From contig SCOX01000002.1 of the NCBI GenBank assembly GCA_005503055.1, positions 186,001 to 250,000 on the forward strand: 64,000 nucleotides of DNA. The letters run 5' to 3'. How positions within the stretch are numbered: position 1 is the first letter of the stretch; the number at the start of each line of letters is the position of its first letter. Positions 50,831 through 59,810 of the stretch are shown piece after piece. The notes beneath the pieces are model-generated. The model did no database searches. It saw nothing but the letters and a program-made list of their open reading frames with translations, and was not told where the DNA came from. This DNA is from Lysobacteraceae bacterium P. GTDB taxonomy: Bacteria; Pseudomonadota; Gammaproteobacteria; Xanthomonadales; Xanthomonadaceae. Made by a program: the position numbers and the translations under genes.

Positions 50831-52039
50831 TCAGTCGCACTCGCCCAGCGCGAGTTCGGCCGTGCGGCGCTGGTCCGCGCGCGCCCATGCATAGATCAGC
50901 AGCCCCGCGACCGCGGTCGCCGCACCGACCACGCCGGTCGAGGTCCAGCCGTAGCCGGCGGTGATCGCCATGCCGCCTAGCCACGGGCCGAGCGCATTGG
51001 CGAAGTTGAAGGCCGAGTGGTTCGACGCGGCGGCCAGCGTCTGCGCCGAACGCGCCACGTCCATCAGATGCGCCTGCAACACGGTCGCCAGCGCGCCCAT
51101 CGTGCCCACCGCGAGCACCGCAGGCAGCACGGTCCACGGCGAATGCGCGGCGAGCGGGAACACCAGCAGCACCGCGACCGACCACAGCAGCACCATGGGC
51201 GCGGCGCGGAAACCGAATCGGTCGAACAACCAGCCGCCGCCGAGGGTGCCCAGGATGCCGCCGATGCCGAACGCGACCAGGCCGAACGGCACGAACGACT
51301 CGCGCACGCCGGTGACGTGGACCAGCGTGGGCGCCAGGTAACTGAAGACGCAGAACATGCCGGCGAAGCCGATCGCGCCGATGCCCAGCGCCAGCCACAC
51401 CGGCTTGCGGTTGAAGTCGCGCAGTTCTCGCCACGCATCCGGGCGCGGCGCGTTCATGCCACGCGGCAGCACGCGCATCGTCATCGCCACGGTCGCCAGC
51501 GCGAGCACCGACACCAGCGCGAACGCCCATCGCCAGCCGAAGCTCTGCCCCAGCCACGTCGCCAGCGGATTGCCGACCAGCAGCGCGATCGACAGGCCCA
51601 GCATCACCCGGCCCACGGCGAGGCCGCGCTGTTCCGGCGGGCTGATGCGCGCCGCCACCAGCGCGGCGATGCCGAAGTACGCGCCGTGCGGCAGGCCGGC
51701 GACGAAACGCGCCAACATCAGCGTGAAGTAGCCCGGCGCGAGTGCGCTGGCGAGGTTGCCGAACGCGTAGAAGCCCATCAGGCACAGCAACAGGCTGCGC
51801 CGCGACATCCGGTTGCCGAGGATCGCCAGCGTCGGTGCGCCGACCACGACGCCCAGCGCGTAGGCGCTGATGACGTGGCCGACCTGCGGCTCGTTCACCC
51901 CGAGGCTGCGGGCGATGTCGCTGATCAGCCCCATCACCACGAACTCGCTGGTGCCGATGGCGAAGCCGCCCATGGCCAAGGCGAAGAGGATCAGCGTGAC
52001 CTGGCGCGGGCTGAGCGCGGGAGAGGATGCGGGGGTCAT
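50831..52039 (-). CDS. MFS efflux transporter (AraJ/YdhP-like)
   Basis: The 402-aa transporter has twelve membrane helices; MTPASSPALSPRQVTLILFAL leads into the first. The second cytoplasmic loop (GNRMSRRSLLLCLMGFYAF) carries the MFS motif A variant. The DHA1-type motif C region GLPHGAYFGIAALVAARISP suggests drug or sugar efflux as in AraJ. Start uncertain: ATG 52039 or 52057 (adding MQHNAP). It lies on the minus strand after the serine hydrolase, six bases between them convergently. Confidence 0.87.
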   Translation of the reverse strand: MTPASSPALSPRQVTLILFALAMGGFAIGTSEFVVMGLISDIARSLGVNEPQVGHVISAYALGVVVGAPTLAILGNRMSRRSLLLCLMGFYAFGNLASALAPGYFTLMLARFVAGLPHGAYFGIAALVAARISPPEQRGLAVGRVMLGLSIALLVGNPLATWLGQSFGWRWAFALVSVLALATVAMTMRVLPRGMNAPRPDAWRELRDFNRKPVWLALGIGAIGFAGMFCVFSYLAPTLVHVTGVRESFVPFGLVAFGIGGILGTLGGGWLFDRFGFRAAPMVLLWSVAVLLVFPLAAHSPWTVLPAVLAVGTMGALATVLQAHLMDVARSAQTLAAASNHSAFNFANALGPWLGGMAITAGYGWTSTGVVGAATAVAGLLIYAWARADQRRTAELALGECD

Positions 52040-52120
52040 GGGTGCATTATGTTGCATCGCAGCAACCGACGCGACCTCGAGGCTGAATGGGCGCGGTTCC
52101 GGCCAGATCGCGCAAGCATC

Positions 52121-52194
52121 GTAGCCCGGGTAAGCGCAGCGCACCCGGGGTCGGGCGCTCACCACCCCGGGTGCGCTGCGCTTACCCGGGCTAC
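52121..52194. repeat. Perfect 30-bp inverted repeat (REP-type element)
   Basis: Arms 52121-52150 and 52165-52194 are exact reverse complements around a 14-base loop. The right arm contains the TAG stop codon (52193-52191) of the minus-strand HAD gene. The same arm occurs at 12681 and, shortened, at 62600. Confidence 0.92.
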
Positions 52195-52814
52195 AGGGCC
52201 AATCGCCGCAACTCCGCCACCGAGTCGAAGAACTCCTCCGCTCCCGCCGCACGCAACGCATCGGCGTGCGCGTAGCCCCAGCCGACCGCGCCGAAGGCCA
52301 CGCCGGCGCGGCGGGCGGCCTCGCCGTCGCTGACCTGATCTCCGACATAGATCGCCTGGGACGCATCCGCTTTCGCCTGATTGAGCATGCGCGCGATGCG
52401 CCGGTGCTTGCCGAGCATGTGCGCGCCGCCATCGACGCGTTCGATCGCCGCCATCAGCTCCTCTCCGAGCACGCGCCTCACGTTGTCGGCCGAGTTGGAC
52501 GTCAGGATCGCCAGCCGCGCCCCGCCTTCGCGAAGCTGGCGCAGCGCCTGCGCCACGCCGGGGAACAGCGGCACCGGTGGCGCGGCGCGCATCGTGCGCA
52601 CGAAGTCGGCCGCGACGATGGGCAGCTTCCATTTCGGAAAGCCGAGCGTGTCGAGCAACTCGCGCGTGCCCATGCGCCGCATCTCGTCGATGCGGTCTTC
52701 GGGAATGGCATCGAACCCGTGCCGCTGCGCCAGCACGTGCTGCGCCTCCACGAAGAACGGGAAGGAATCGGCCAGCGTGCCGTCGAAATCGAAGATGACC
52801 AGTGGGTAGCGCAT
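52191..52814 (-). CDS. HAD hydrolase (phosphoglycolate phosphatase-like)
   Basis: The 207-aa protein has motif I VIFDFDGTLADSFPFF, motif II ILTSNSADN, motif III KHRRIARMLNQAK and motif IV IYVGDQVSDGEAARRAG. It belongs to the Gph/PGP-like HAD family with a helical cap. The start is ATG 52814. The stop codon is furnished by the REP element, which may therefore have truncated or redefined its C-terminus (ending ELRRLAL). Substrate unknown. Confidence 0.87.
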   Translation of the reverse strand: MRYPLVIFDFDGTLADSFPFFVEAQHVLAQRHGFDAIPEDRIDEMRRMGTRELLDTLGFPKWKLPIVAADFVRTMRAAPPVPLFPGVAQALRQLREGGARLAILTSNSADNVRRVLGEELMAAIERVDGGAHMLGKHRRIARMLNQAKADASQAIYVGDQVSDGEAARRAGVAFGAVGWGYAHADALRAAGAEEFFDSVAELRRLAL

Positions 52815-52891
52815 GCGCCCGATTGTGCCTGCGCCCGCGTGAAAGACCGGCTTGAGCGGTATCGCCCCGAAGCTGGCTAGAGTGTGCACCG

Positions 52892-53299
52892 ATGAACCTC
52901 TCGCCCGCCCTCGCCGCCCGCCTGGCCGACGCCATCCTCGTGACGCACGTTGGCATCGTCGCGTTCGTGATCCTGGGCACCATCGCGATCTTCGTCGGCC
53001 GCAGGCGCTGGCCGTGGGTGCGCGGTTTCCGCTGGCGGCTGACGCACGTGCTGCTGATGGTGTTCATCGCGTTGCAGGCGTGGCTGGGCGCGTTGTGTCC
53101 GCTGACCGTGTGGGAACAAGCGCTGCGCCGCCGCGCCGGGCAGGCCAGTTACGGCGAATCCTTCATCGAGCACTGGCTCTCACGCCTGATCTTCTTCGAC
53201 GCGCCGTGGTGGAGTTTCGTCGCCGCGTACAGCGCATTCGCCGCGCTGGTGCTGCTGGCGTGGCTCGTCGTGCCTCCCAGGCGCGGTCGCGGCACGTAG
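52892..53299 (+). CDS. DUF2784 membrane protein
   Basis: The 135-aa protein has four predicted helices (ILVTHVGIVAFVILGTIAIF; LTHVLLMVFIALQAWLGAL; the C-terminal WSFVAAYSAFAALVLLAWLVV) with the DUF2784 motif GALCPLTVWEQALRRRAGQ and the RLIFFDAPWW loop. This small inner-membrane family is widespread and uncharacterised. A basic C-terminus (PPRRGRGT) follows the last helix. It starts at ATG 52892 and has no strong neighbour link. Confidence 0.87.
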   Translation: MNLSPALAARLADAILVTHVGIVAFVILGTIAIFVGRRRWPWVRGFRWRLTHVLLMVFIALQAWLGALCPLTVWEQALRRRAGQASYGESFIEHWLSRLIFFDAPWWSFVAAYSAFAALVLLAWLVVPPRRGRGT

Positions 53300-53356
53300 A
53301 CATCGCCTGAAGCCCGACGGCGCTATCCTCGCGCGGCACCGCACGGGATCGCCTCC

Positions 53357-54208
53357 ATGGCCCGCTCCGGAATCCTTCCGCTGGTCGCCGCGCTCGGCCT
53401 GACGCCGGATGCGTTCGCACAGCTGCGCGAAGGCAGCGTCCAAGCGCATTACCTGCACCTGGACGATGCGCGCCTGGGCCCGGCGAGCATGTCGGGTTTC
53501 GAAACCGGTCTGCGCGCGTGGACGCCGACCTTCGGTGCCGGCTTCGCCGTCGGCGCGGATTACCTCTACACGCACTACGAATACGAAGGCCTGCCCACGC
53601 GCGACCGCGATCTGCACCGTCTCGCCATCCCGCTGGAGTGGGCCTCGCAGGGCGCGACCTCGGTCACCATCACGGCCATTCCCACCGTCGCCACCTCGTC
53701 GAACATCTTCAAGGACCTGTTCTCGCGCAGCACAGGCGACGACTTCCAACTGTACGCACGCGCGACGTTGGAACGCGCCGCGGACGAAGGCTGGGGCTGG
53801 CGGCTTGGCGCGGCATACGACGACAGCTTCGGCGACCCCAAGGCGTACCCCATCGCGGCGATGACGTACGCCGCCTCGTCGTTCGCACTCGAACTCGGCT
53901 GGCCGCGCGCGAGCGCGCACTGGCGTCCGAACCACGCGTGGCGTCTGGGTATCGAAGTCGAACCGGCCGGCGCACGCTGGCACGTGGTGAGCGACGAACG
54001 CGACGGCGCCGATTTCGATTACACCGTCGAAGCCTGGCGCGCCGCGCTCACCGCCGATTGGCGCTTCGCGTCGCAGTGGGGCGTCGCAGCGCAGGTCGGC
54101 AGCGAGTTCGACCGCCACCACGACTTCGAAGACGACACCGGTGCGCGCATCGACGTGGGCGCCGAGTCGACGGCGTTCGCGGCATTCGCGCTGCGTTTCG
54201 ATTTCTGA
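53357..54208 (+). CDS. Predicted outer-membrane beta-barrel protein
   Basis: The 283-aa protein has a short signal (MARSGILPLVAALGLTPDAFAQ) and many amphipathic strands, such as SVQAHYLHLDDARLG and SAFALELGWPRAS-like stretches. It ends STAFAAFALRFDF, with the terminal Phe used by the Bam machinery. I do not recognise the family; the DUF6268-type outer-membrane proteins are the nearest idea. It is followed by the Tat hydrolase gene 92 bases on and may share its transcript. Confidence 0.72.
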   Translation: MARSGILPLVAALGLTPDAFAQLREGSVQAHYLHLDDARLGPASMSGFETGLRAWTPTFGAGFAVGADYLYTHYEYEGLPTRDRDLHRLAIPLEWASQGATSVTITAIPTVATSSNIFKDLFSRSTGDDFQLYARATLERAADEGWGWRLGAAYDDSFGDPKAYPIAAMTYAASSFALELGWPRASAHWRPNHAWRLGIEVEPAGARWHVVSDERDGADFDYTVEAWRAALTADWRFASQWGVAAQVGSEFDRHHDFEDDTGARIDVGAESTAFAAFALRFDF

Positions 54209-54300
54209 TCGCTGGCCGCCGACGCGCGACCCCGGCGTTGTATTCCCAAAGGAGCACCACGTGCACGCGCCGCGACCGCAGGCGGCGCGAGGAGACGCCC

Positions 54301-55407
54301 ATGCCGGACCGCCGCCACTTCCTTCGCCGTGCGCTTTCGCTCGGCGTGGTTCCTGCCGCCCTGACGCTGTCCGGATGCAAGTCGCTGATCGACGTGCTCG
54401 GCCAGGCCTGTCCGGAAGATCCGTCCGAGAGCGGCGGCATCGACTGGACGCCGGACGTGATGCATCCGGTGTTCTTCGGCTTGAAGGACTACACCACCGC
54501 CGACGGCGCGCCGTCGACGTTGCGCGTGTTCTACCCCTCGTACCAGACGCCGTTCGACGGCGGCGCGCGCAAGATCCTCAAGAGTTGCCTGGACCGCTGG
54601 CCGGTGGTGCTGTTCCTGCACGGCCAACCCGCATGCCTGAGCGACATGCAGTACTACCTGCGCTGGCGGCGCATCCCGGAGATGCTGGCCCGCAGCGGCT
54701 ATGTCGTCGTGGTGCCGAAGTACTCACAGGCCCTGCCCGCCAACGATTCGCCGCTGATCGCCTTCGCAAACAGCGTCATCGACTGGGCGCGCACGTCGTG
54801 GGAACACGCGCAATGGGTGGACAAGCGCCCCGAGGCGGTCGCGCTGGTCGGCCATTCGTTCGGCGCGCTGCTGTCGGCGCAGGTCGCGCGCGCGCGCGGC
54901 AACATCGGCGCCCTCGTCGCGCTGAGCGGCGCGTGGATTGACTTCCACGGTATCGATGTCGACCCGCAGCAAGTGCTCAACTCCATCGGCGCGCCGTCGT
55001 TCTTCCAGTGGGCGCGCAACGTGACCTTCGAGGACATGGACGGCCACGGCATGTTCGACAACATCCCGGGTACCAAGTACGGGCTGGAACACCCGGGCCA
55101 GCATTTCGACTACCTGCCCTCCAACCAGTTGTGCATGGCCGAGCGCGGCCGCTGCCCGTGGGTGGAACGCGTTTCGGCGGAGCTGACCGCGCTGTTCCTC
55201 GCACGCAAGTTCACGCTGGCGCGCTCGAACACGATCATTCCCGTGGATCTGAAACCACCCACCGTGACCCTGACGCCGAAGCAGCAGTTCTACGGCGGCG
55301 CCGACTTCACCGGCCTGGATGCGATCCGCGGCAGCGCGGACTGCAAATCCACCGAGTTGCGCTGGGTGGACGGCACTCAGTCGGGCACGCGCGACCTGGC
55401 GGCCTGA
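54301..55407 (+). CDS. Tat-exported alpha/beta-hydrolase lipoprotein
   Basis: The 368-aa protein starts MPDRRHFLRRALSLGVVP, a twin-arginine signal (RRHFLRR), with a lipobox ending LTLSGC. The alpha/beta-hydrolase domain has the oxyanion segment VLFLHGQPACLSDMQYYL, the nucleophile elbow VGHSFGALLSAQ (Ser near 186) and a late His in GLEHPGQHFDYLP. It resembles PAF acetylhydrolase-like/chlorophyllase-type hydrolases with cysteines on the surface (four or more Cys). The role is probably ester or lipid hydrolysis in the periplasm; substrate unknown. Confidence 0.82.
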   Translation: MPDRRHFLRRALSLGVVPAALTLSGCKSLIDVLGQACPEDPSESGGIDWTPDVMHPVFFGLKDYTTADGAPSTLRVFYPSYQTPFDGGARKILKSCLDRWPVVLFLHGQPACLSDMQYYLRWRRIPEMLARSGYVVVVPKYSQALPANDSPLIAFANSVIDWARTSWEHAQWVDKRPEAVALVGHSFGALLSAQVARARGNIGALVALSGAWIDFHGIDVDPQQVLNSIGAPSFFQWARNVTFEDMDGHGMFDNIPGTKYGLEHPGQHFDYLPSNQLCMAERGRCPWVERVSAELTALFLARKFTLARSNTIIPVDLKPPTVTLTPKQQFYGGADFTGLDAIRGSADCKSTELRWVDGTQSGTRDLAA

Positions 55408-55529
55408 GCGCGCCGCACCGCCTTCTGGCGGCCGCGCCCAGGTCTTGCGACCCGTACGTCGAAGGAACGAAACGCGAAGCGCAGCCGGCTGCGCCTCGCG
55501 TGGATGTCATCGCCGCAACGCTTGCGCGA

Positions 55530-56276
55530 TCAGCGGTATCCGCCCGCCGCCTTGACCAGCTCGCCGCTGAGCCAGCGCGAGTCGTCGGAGGCGAGAAACG
55601 CTACCGCGCGTGCGATGTCGTCCGGCTGGCCGATGCGGCCCAGCGGCGTGTGGCCCACCACTTCGTCCTGGAAGTCCGAGCCGATGACGCCCGCATCGTG
55701 CGCGCCTTCGGTTTCGACCATGCCAGGGTTGATGGAGTTGACGCGGATGCCGCGCGGGCCCAGTTCGCGCGAGAGCACGCCGGTGATGGCGTCCACCGCG
55801 CCCTTGGTGCCGCTGTAGACGGCGCTGCCCGGCGGGGTGATGTGCGATACCACCGAGCCGATGTTGATCACGCTGCCACTCTCGCCCAGGTGCTTGGCAG
55901 CCGCCTGCGTGGTCAGCAGCAGGCCCAGCACGTTGATTCCGAACTGGCGATGGAACTGTTCTTCGGTGATCTCTTCCAGCGGCGCGAACTGGTACACGCC
56001 GGAGTTGTTGACGAGCACGTCGAGGCGGCCGAATTCCTTTACGGTCGCGTCGACCAACGCCTGCGCCTCGTCGGCCTTGGACACGTCGGCCTTCACCGCG
56101 ATGGCCTTGCCGCCGGCCTTCGCGATGCGCTCGACCACGGCGTCCGCGCCGGCCTTGCTGGATGCGTAATTGACGACGACCGAAGCGCCGTCGGCGGCCA
56201 GCGCCTGCGCGATGCCGGCACCGATGCCCTTCGATGCACCGGTCACGATGGCGACTTTTCCTGCGAGCTTGCTCAT
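55530..56276 (-). CDS. SDR oxidoreductase (3-ketoacyl-ACP reductase / glucose dehydrogenase type)
   Basis: The 248-aa SDR has TGASKGIGAGIAQALAADGA, NNSGVYQFAPLEE, Ser in NIGSVVSHITPP and catalytic YSGTKGAVDAITG. The C-terminal TEGAHDAG..LGRIGQPDDIARAVAFLASDD and LSGELVKAAGGYR are typical of the FabG-like branch. It has NNSG instead of NNAG. The start is ATG 56276. It is monocistronic, convergent with the Tat hydrolase. Confidence 0.92.
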   Translation of the reverse strand: MSKLAGKVAIVTGASKGIGAGIAQALAADGASVVVNYASSKAGADAVVERIAKAGGKAIAVKADVSKADEAQALVDATVKEFGRLDVLVNNSGVYQFAPLEEITEEQFHRQFGINVLGLLLTTQAAAKHLGESGSVINIGSVVSHITPPGSAVYSGTKGAVDAITGVLSRELGPRGIRVNSINPGMVETEGAHDAGVIGSDFQDEVVGHTPLGRIGQPDDIARAVAFLASDDSRWLSGELVKAAGGYR

Positions 56277-56497
56277 TGGTATTTCCTGATGGGAGAGGAG
56301 GAACGAACCCGCGAGTGGGCGGGTGCTGAGCAATGACGTGGTCGCGGAAGGGCGGGAATAAAGGCGGCGATCGGGGGAGTCTGAGTCCCGCGTACGGGAT
56401 GAAGAGGCGCGCGCGTGGCGACCCGCCGGCCGGGGCGTCGTCAAAATTTCGTAAGCTCAAGGCGCGGGCAGGGAGCCCGCGTACAGGGGACAACTCA

Positions 56498-58201
56498 ATG
56501 AAGCATTGGCTAGTGGCCGTCGCGGCCATCGGCGCGACGGCGTGCACGACACAGATGGAGACGCGTCCGAGCGGAAACGGCGTCCATGGCGTGGTAGGCG
56601 CGCCGTACGCGCTGCCGGTCGTCCATCACGACCTCACCGTGACGCGCACGCTGGTGGGCTGCAAGCTCGCCCCGGATGGCACGATCGAAAAGCTCGAGTT
56701 CGAGGCGAAGGTCGAGCACGCGCCGCGCTTCGTGGCCGGCGAGCGCTACGTGATCGACTACAGCGCGCTCGGCAACTGGCACAAGACGTCGGGCTTCAAG
56801 ATCAGCACGTTCCCGAACCAGACGCTCAAGGGCGTCAACTCCGAAGCGGACGATCGCAGCCCGGAGATCATCGGCGCGACGGTGAAGACGGTGCTGACGG
56901 CTGCGCGCATTGTTAGCGGCATGCCCGGAGGTTCGGTGGCCCGTGCCCCGACCCAGGTGACCGCAACAGAGGCGCAAAGACTACTCGGCGCGCTGAAGCA
57001 CAACGCCCTGGCGAGCGACATGTCGAAGCTTCGCGAACTGATCGCCGATGCCACGCTGCCCGCCTTGCCGCAATGCCCGTCCGAAGTCGCCTCGATGAAG
57101 CAGGCCAGCGACGCGCTGGACGACAAGACGGCGGAACTGTCGAAGCTGACCCGCAAGCTCGATGCCATCGTCGTGCCGGCGCTGATCGGCCTGGCGACGG
57201 AGGAGCAGAAGCAGGAAGTCGCGGCGCTGCGCAAGAAGATCCTGGAAGTCACCGACCAGCAGGCCGCCGTGCAGCGTCAGTACGACACGTATGCGGAGAA
57301 GGTGCGCTTCGTCGAGACCGTGACGTTCACGCCGCAGAGCGGAAAGACCGACAACTCGCACGAGTTCGCCTTCCCCGGCGGGAAGACCGAGGCGATGCAG
57401 ACGCAACGACTGCGCGCGATGTTCGACATCAACGACACGGTGCTGCCCAAGGAACTGGTGAAGCTGCTGCGGGAATCGGCCACGGTCAGCGCGAGCCTGA
57501 TACTGGATGCGGAGCCGAAACCGAAGCCGAACCCGGTGCCGGGGTCGGTGACGGCGCCTCCTTCCGTTTGCGAACAGGCGAACCTGCAAGCCAAAGATTG
57601 CGAATCCCCGGAAATGCCCGAATGGGGCAACGGCAAGCCGCGCGCCATCCCCGGCATCGCGTTCCGCAACCCGGTGCAGGCACGCCTGCGCGTGTGCAAG
57701 GCGCTTACCGCTCCGGAATGCACGTACGGCACCACGCAGCCGATGCTGCTGGACACGACGGTGAGCGTTCCGCAGTTGGGGCGCCTGACCATCCTGCCGT
57801 TCCGCAACGGCTTCGGCGCCAACAACCGTGTGGAAGCGGTGTTCCGCGAAGACGGTTCGCTGGACTGGCTGAGCTACGACGTGAAGGAAGCCAGCGGCGA
57901 GAACCTAGCCAACATGCTTGGCGACGGCGCCGACCAGTACCTGGCGTATCGCAAGGAACGGCGCGAGCAGGAAAAGGCCGAACTCGCCGAAACGGCCGCT
58001 GCGCCGGGCAAGGCGCTGGACGAGCAGATCGCCATGCTCAAGAAGCAGCAGGAACTCGCGCAGCTCGAAGCCGCGAAAGCGCCCGCCACCGTGTCGCAGC
58101 AGCAGGAACTCACGCGCCTTGAAGCGGAGGTCGCCCGCCTCACCGCGCTCAAGCAGATCAAGGAACTCGACGCGGCGCTGAAGAAGCAGGACGACGCCTG
58201 A
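56498..58201 (+). CDS. Large lipoprotein with coiled-coil C-terminus
   Basis: The 567-aa protein has a short signal and lipobox (MKHWLVAVAAIGATAC), so it is probably anchored to a membrane. The middle is mixed alpha/beta with a beta-rich domain (PARFVAGERYVIDY-like, TFTPQSGKTDNSHEFAFPGG). The C-terminal 120 residues are charged heptad helices (EQIAMLKKQQELAQLEAAKAP..LTRLEAEVARLTALKQIKEL), typical of a coiled coil. I do not recognise a family. Its neighbours do not identify a role. A two-arm hairpin 20 bases behind the stop may act as a terminator. Confidence 0.72.
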   Translation: MKHWLVAVAAIGATACTTQMETRPSGNGVHGVVGAPYALPVVHHDLTVTRTLVGCKLAPDGTIEKLEFEAKVEHAPRFVAGERYVIDYSALGNWHKTSGFKISTFPNQTLKGVNSEADDRSPEIIGATVKTVLTAARIVSGMPGGSVARAPTQVTATEAQRLLGALKHNALASDMSKLRELIADATLPALPQCPSEVASMKQASDALDDKTAELSKLTRKLDAIVVPALIGLATEEQKQEVAALRKKILEVTDQQAAVQRQYDTYAEKVRFVETVTFTPQSGKTDNSHEFAFPGGKTEAMQTQRLRAMFDINDTVLPKELVKLLRESATVSASLILDAEPKPKPNPVPGSVTAPPSVCEQANLQAKDCESPEMPEWGNGKPRAIPGIAFRNPVQARLRVCKALTAPECTYGTTQPMLLDTTVSVPQLGRLTILPFRNGFGANNRVEAVFREDGSLDWLSYDVKEASGENLANMLGDGADQYLAYRKERREQEKAELAETAAAPGKALDEQIAMLKKQQELAQLEAAKAPATVSQQQELTRLEAEVARLTALKQIKELDAALKKQDDA

Positions 58202-58220
58202 GGTTTCGATGACGACAACG

Positions 58221-58246
58221 CCCTCCTCCCGCCCGCGGGAGGAGGG
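58221..58246. terminator. GC-rich hairpin between convergent genes
   Basis: Perfect 12-bp arms (58221-58232 and 58235-58246) lie between the lipoprotein gene and the haloperoxidase gene. There is no U tract, so termination is possible but not certain. Confidence 0.45.
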
Positions 58247-58255
58247 TATGTGTCG

Positions 58256-59650
58256 TCACTTCGGCTGCAAATACCGCGCGAACACCCAGTCCGCCACCTG
58301 GTTGCCCGCCTTCAATCCGGCCAGGCAGCCTTCGGTGAAGTGGATGCCCGAGTACACGCGCGCCATCGCCTGCTCCTGCTCCGCGGTGGACAGCGACGGA
58401 TAGCTGCGAGTGATCGTCTTCGCCGGCAGGTCCACCAGCGGCGGCGGCAGCGGGTTGATGGCTGCATTGACGGTGCGCGTGAATGGCACCGCGTCGCTCT
58501 TGAAGTAGCGCCGCAACGTCTGCGCGGCCGCGCCGGTCATCGACGTCGATGCGCACGGGTAATCCGGATACGGCGGCGTCTGCAGGAACGGCCGCCATGT
58601 CGGATCGCTCCTGGTGAACGGGTTGCCATCGTCGGGCCAACGGATCGCGGTGACCGGGCGCCAGAAGTTGTACGTGTACTTGTCGGCCATGTTCGTAATC
58701 AGCGCGTCGGCCGTGGCCATGTTCAACAACGCGAACAACCGTGCGTGCTGCCAGCGATCGAGCCCGCGAATGGCAGAGGCGAGGCGCGCATTGCCGTTCC
58801 AGTCCAGCCCGCCGGCGGGCCAGAACCGCGCGATGTCGCTGGGCGGCGAGTTCGGCTGTGCACCGCGCATCCGCGCGTCACCTATCGACTTCACCAGGTT
58901 GTACTCGGACGCATACTTCGGGCTCGTGACCTTGAAGATCTTGCCGGGCGGTGCGTGGAACTGCGCCGCGCTGGTCACCGCGAAAGGCGTGACGAAGACC
59001 CAGCCCGTGAACGCAGGCGTGGTGACGGCCGGGAATTCCGGCGCGGGCGTCGCCTGGTGCACGCCCACGGACGGCGGCAGCGAGTACGCGGGAAGGTTCG
59101 GCGTGCCCGAACCGTCGATGGGCATGAGTCCACCGGAACCATTGTCGGCATAACGCAACGCGATGATCGTGTCGGCGGCCGATTCGCCCGCGGCGATGCC
59201 CGCCGCTTCCGAAGCATCCGGCGCACCGGGGCCGATCGCCGCGTCGTACATCGCGTTGATCGCCGCGATCGCATTCGCGCGTGCCGTGGCTTCGGCGGGC
59301 GTCGGCGGGGCAGGCAACGCACCGATCATCGCCAGCAATGCGGTGCGATTGGCCGCCGCCACCGCCGCATCGGGCGAGGCGTTGCCCGGTGCGCTCGTCA
59401 CCGGCCGGTAGGTGTTGAAGCGCGACTGGATCGAGTTGAGCGCATCGTGCACCGAGAGCGACGCGATGGCGACCGCGCGTGCCTGCTGTTGCGGTCCGCC
59501 GAAGCGTGGACCGACGACAGGCCCGCTGGCGAGTGCGTTCCAGTCGGTGACTGAATCGGCCTGCGCCGGAAGGGTGATCGAAAGCGCAAGCGCGGCGACA
59601 AGCCGCAATCGGCGCGTGGCGCGCCGCGAGTGCGAGCGTGGGGAGTTCAT
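58256..59650 (-). CDS. Vanadium-haloperoxidase-family protein (PAP2-like, degenerate active site)
   Basis: The 464-aa secreted protein (signal LRLVAALALSITLPAQA) matches the plant-type bacterial vanadium haloperoxidase architecture. Long helices with ARAVAIASLSVHDALNSIQSRF come first, followed by YTYNFWRPVTAIRWPDDG (conserved K and R of the vanadate/phosphate site) and ARVYSGIHFTEGCLAG (second His). The central motif, normally PxYPSGHxxxxGA, reads PDYPCASTSMTGAAA, so the catalytic SGH histidine is absent. It may lack normal activity or use another residue. Confidence 0.85.
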   Translation of the reverse strand: MNSPRSHSRRATRRLRLVAALALSITLPAQADSVTDWNALASGPVVGPRFGGPQQQARAVAIASLSVHDALNSIQSRFNTYRPVTSAPGNASPDAAVAAANRTALLAMIGALPAPPTPAEATARANAIAAINAMYDAAIGPGAPDASEAAGIAAGESAADTIIALRYADNGSGGLMPIDGSGTPNLPAYSLPPSVGVHQATPAPEFPAVTTPAFTGWVFVTPFAVTSAAQFHAPPGKIFKVTSPKYASEYNLVKSIGDARMRGAQPNSPPSDIARFWPAGGLDWNGNARLASAIRGLDRWQHARLFALLNMATADALITNMADKYTYNFWRPVTAIRWPDDGNPFTRSDPTWRPFLQTPPYPDYPCASTSMTGAAAQTLRRYFKSDAVPFTRTVNAAINPLPPPLVDLPAKTITRSYPSLSTAEQEQAMARVYSGIHFTEGCLAGLKAGNQVADWVFARYLQPK

Positions 59651-59810
59651 GGCGATGTCCTGTGGGGGAAGGAGGACGCGCCTGCCCGCAAGCGCCGGGC
59701 AGGCGCATTGGGTTCCAACGCAGTTTGCGTGCTGGCCGGCCTACCCTGCGTCGCCCATTACGCAATGGCCGATGGACGGTGTGAAGCTGGCACGGATGTT
59801 GGCGGCGGGC

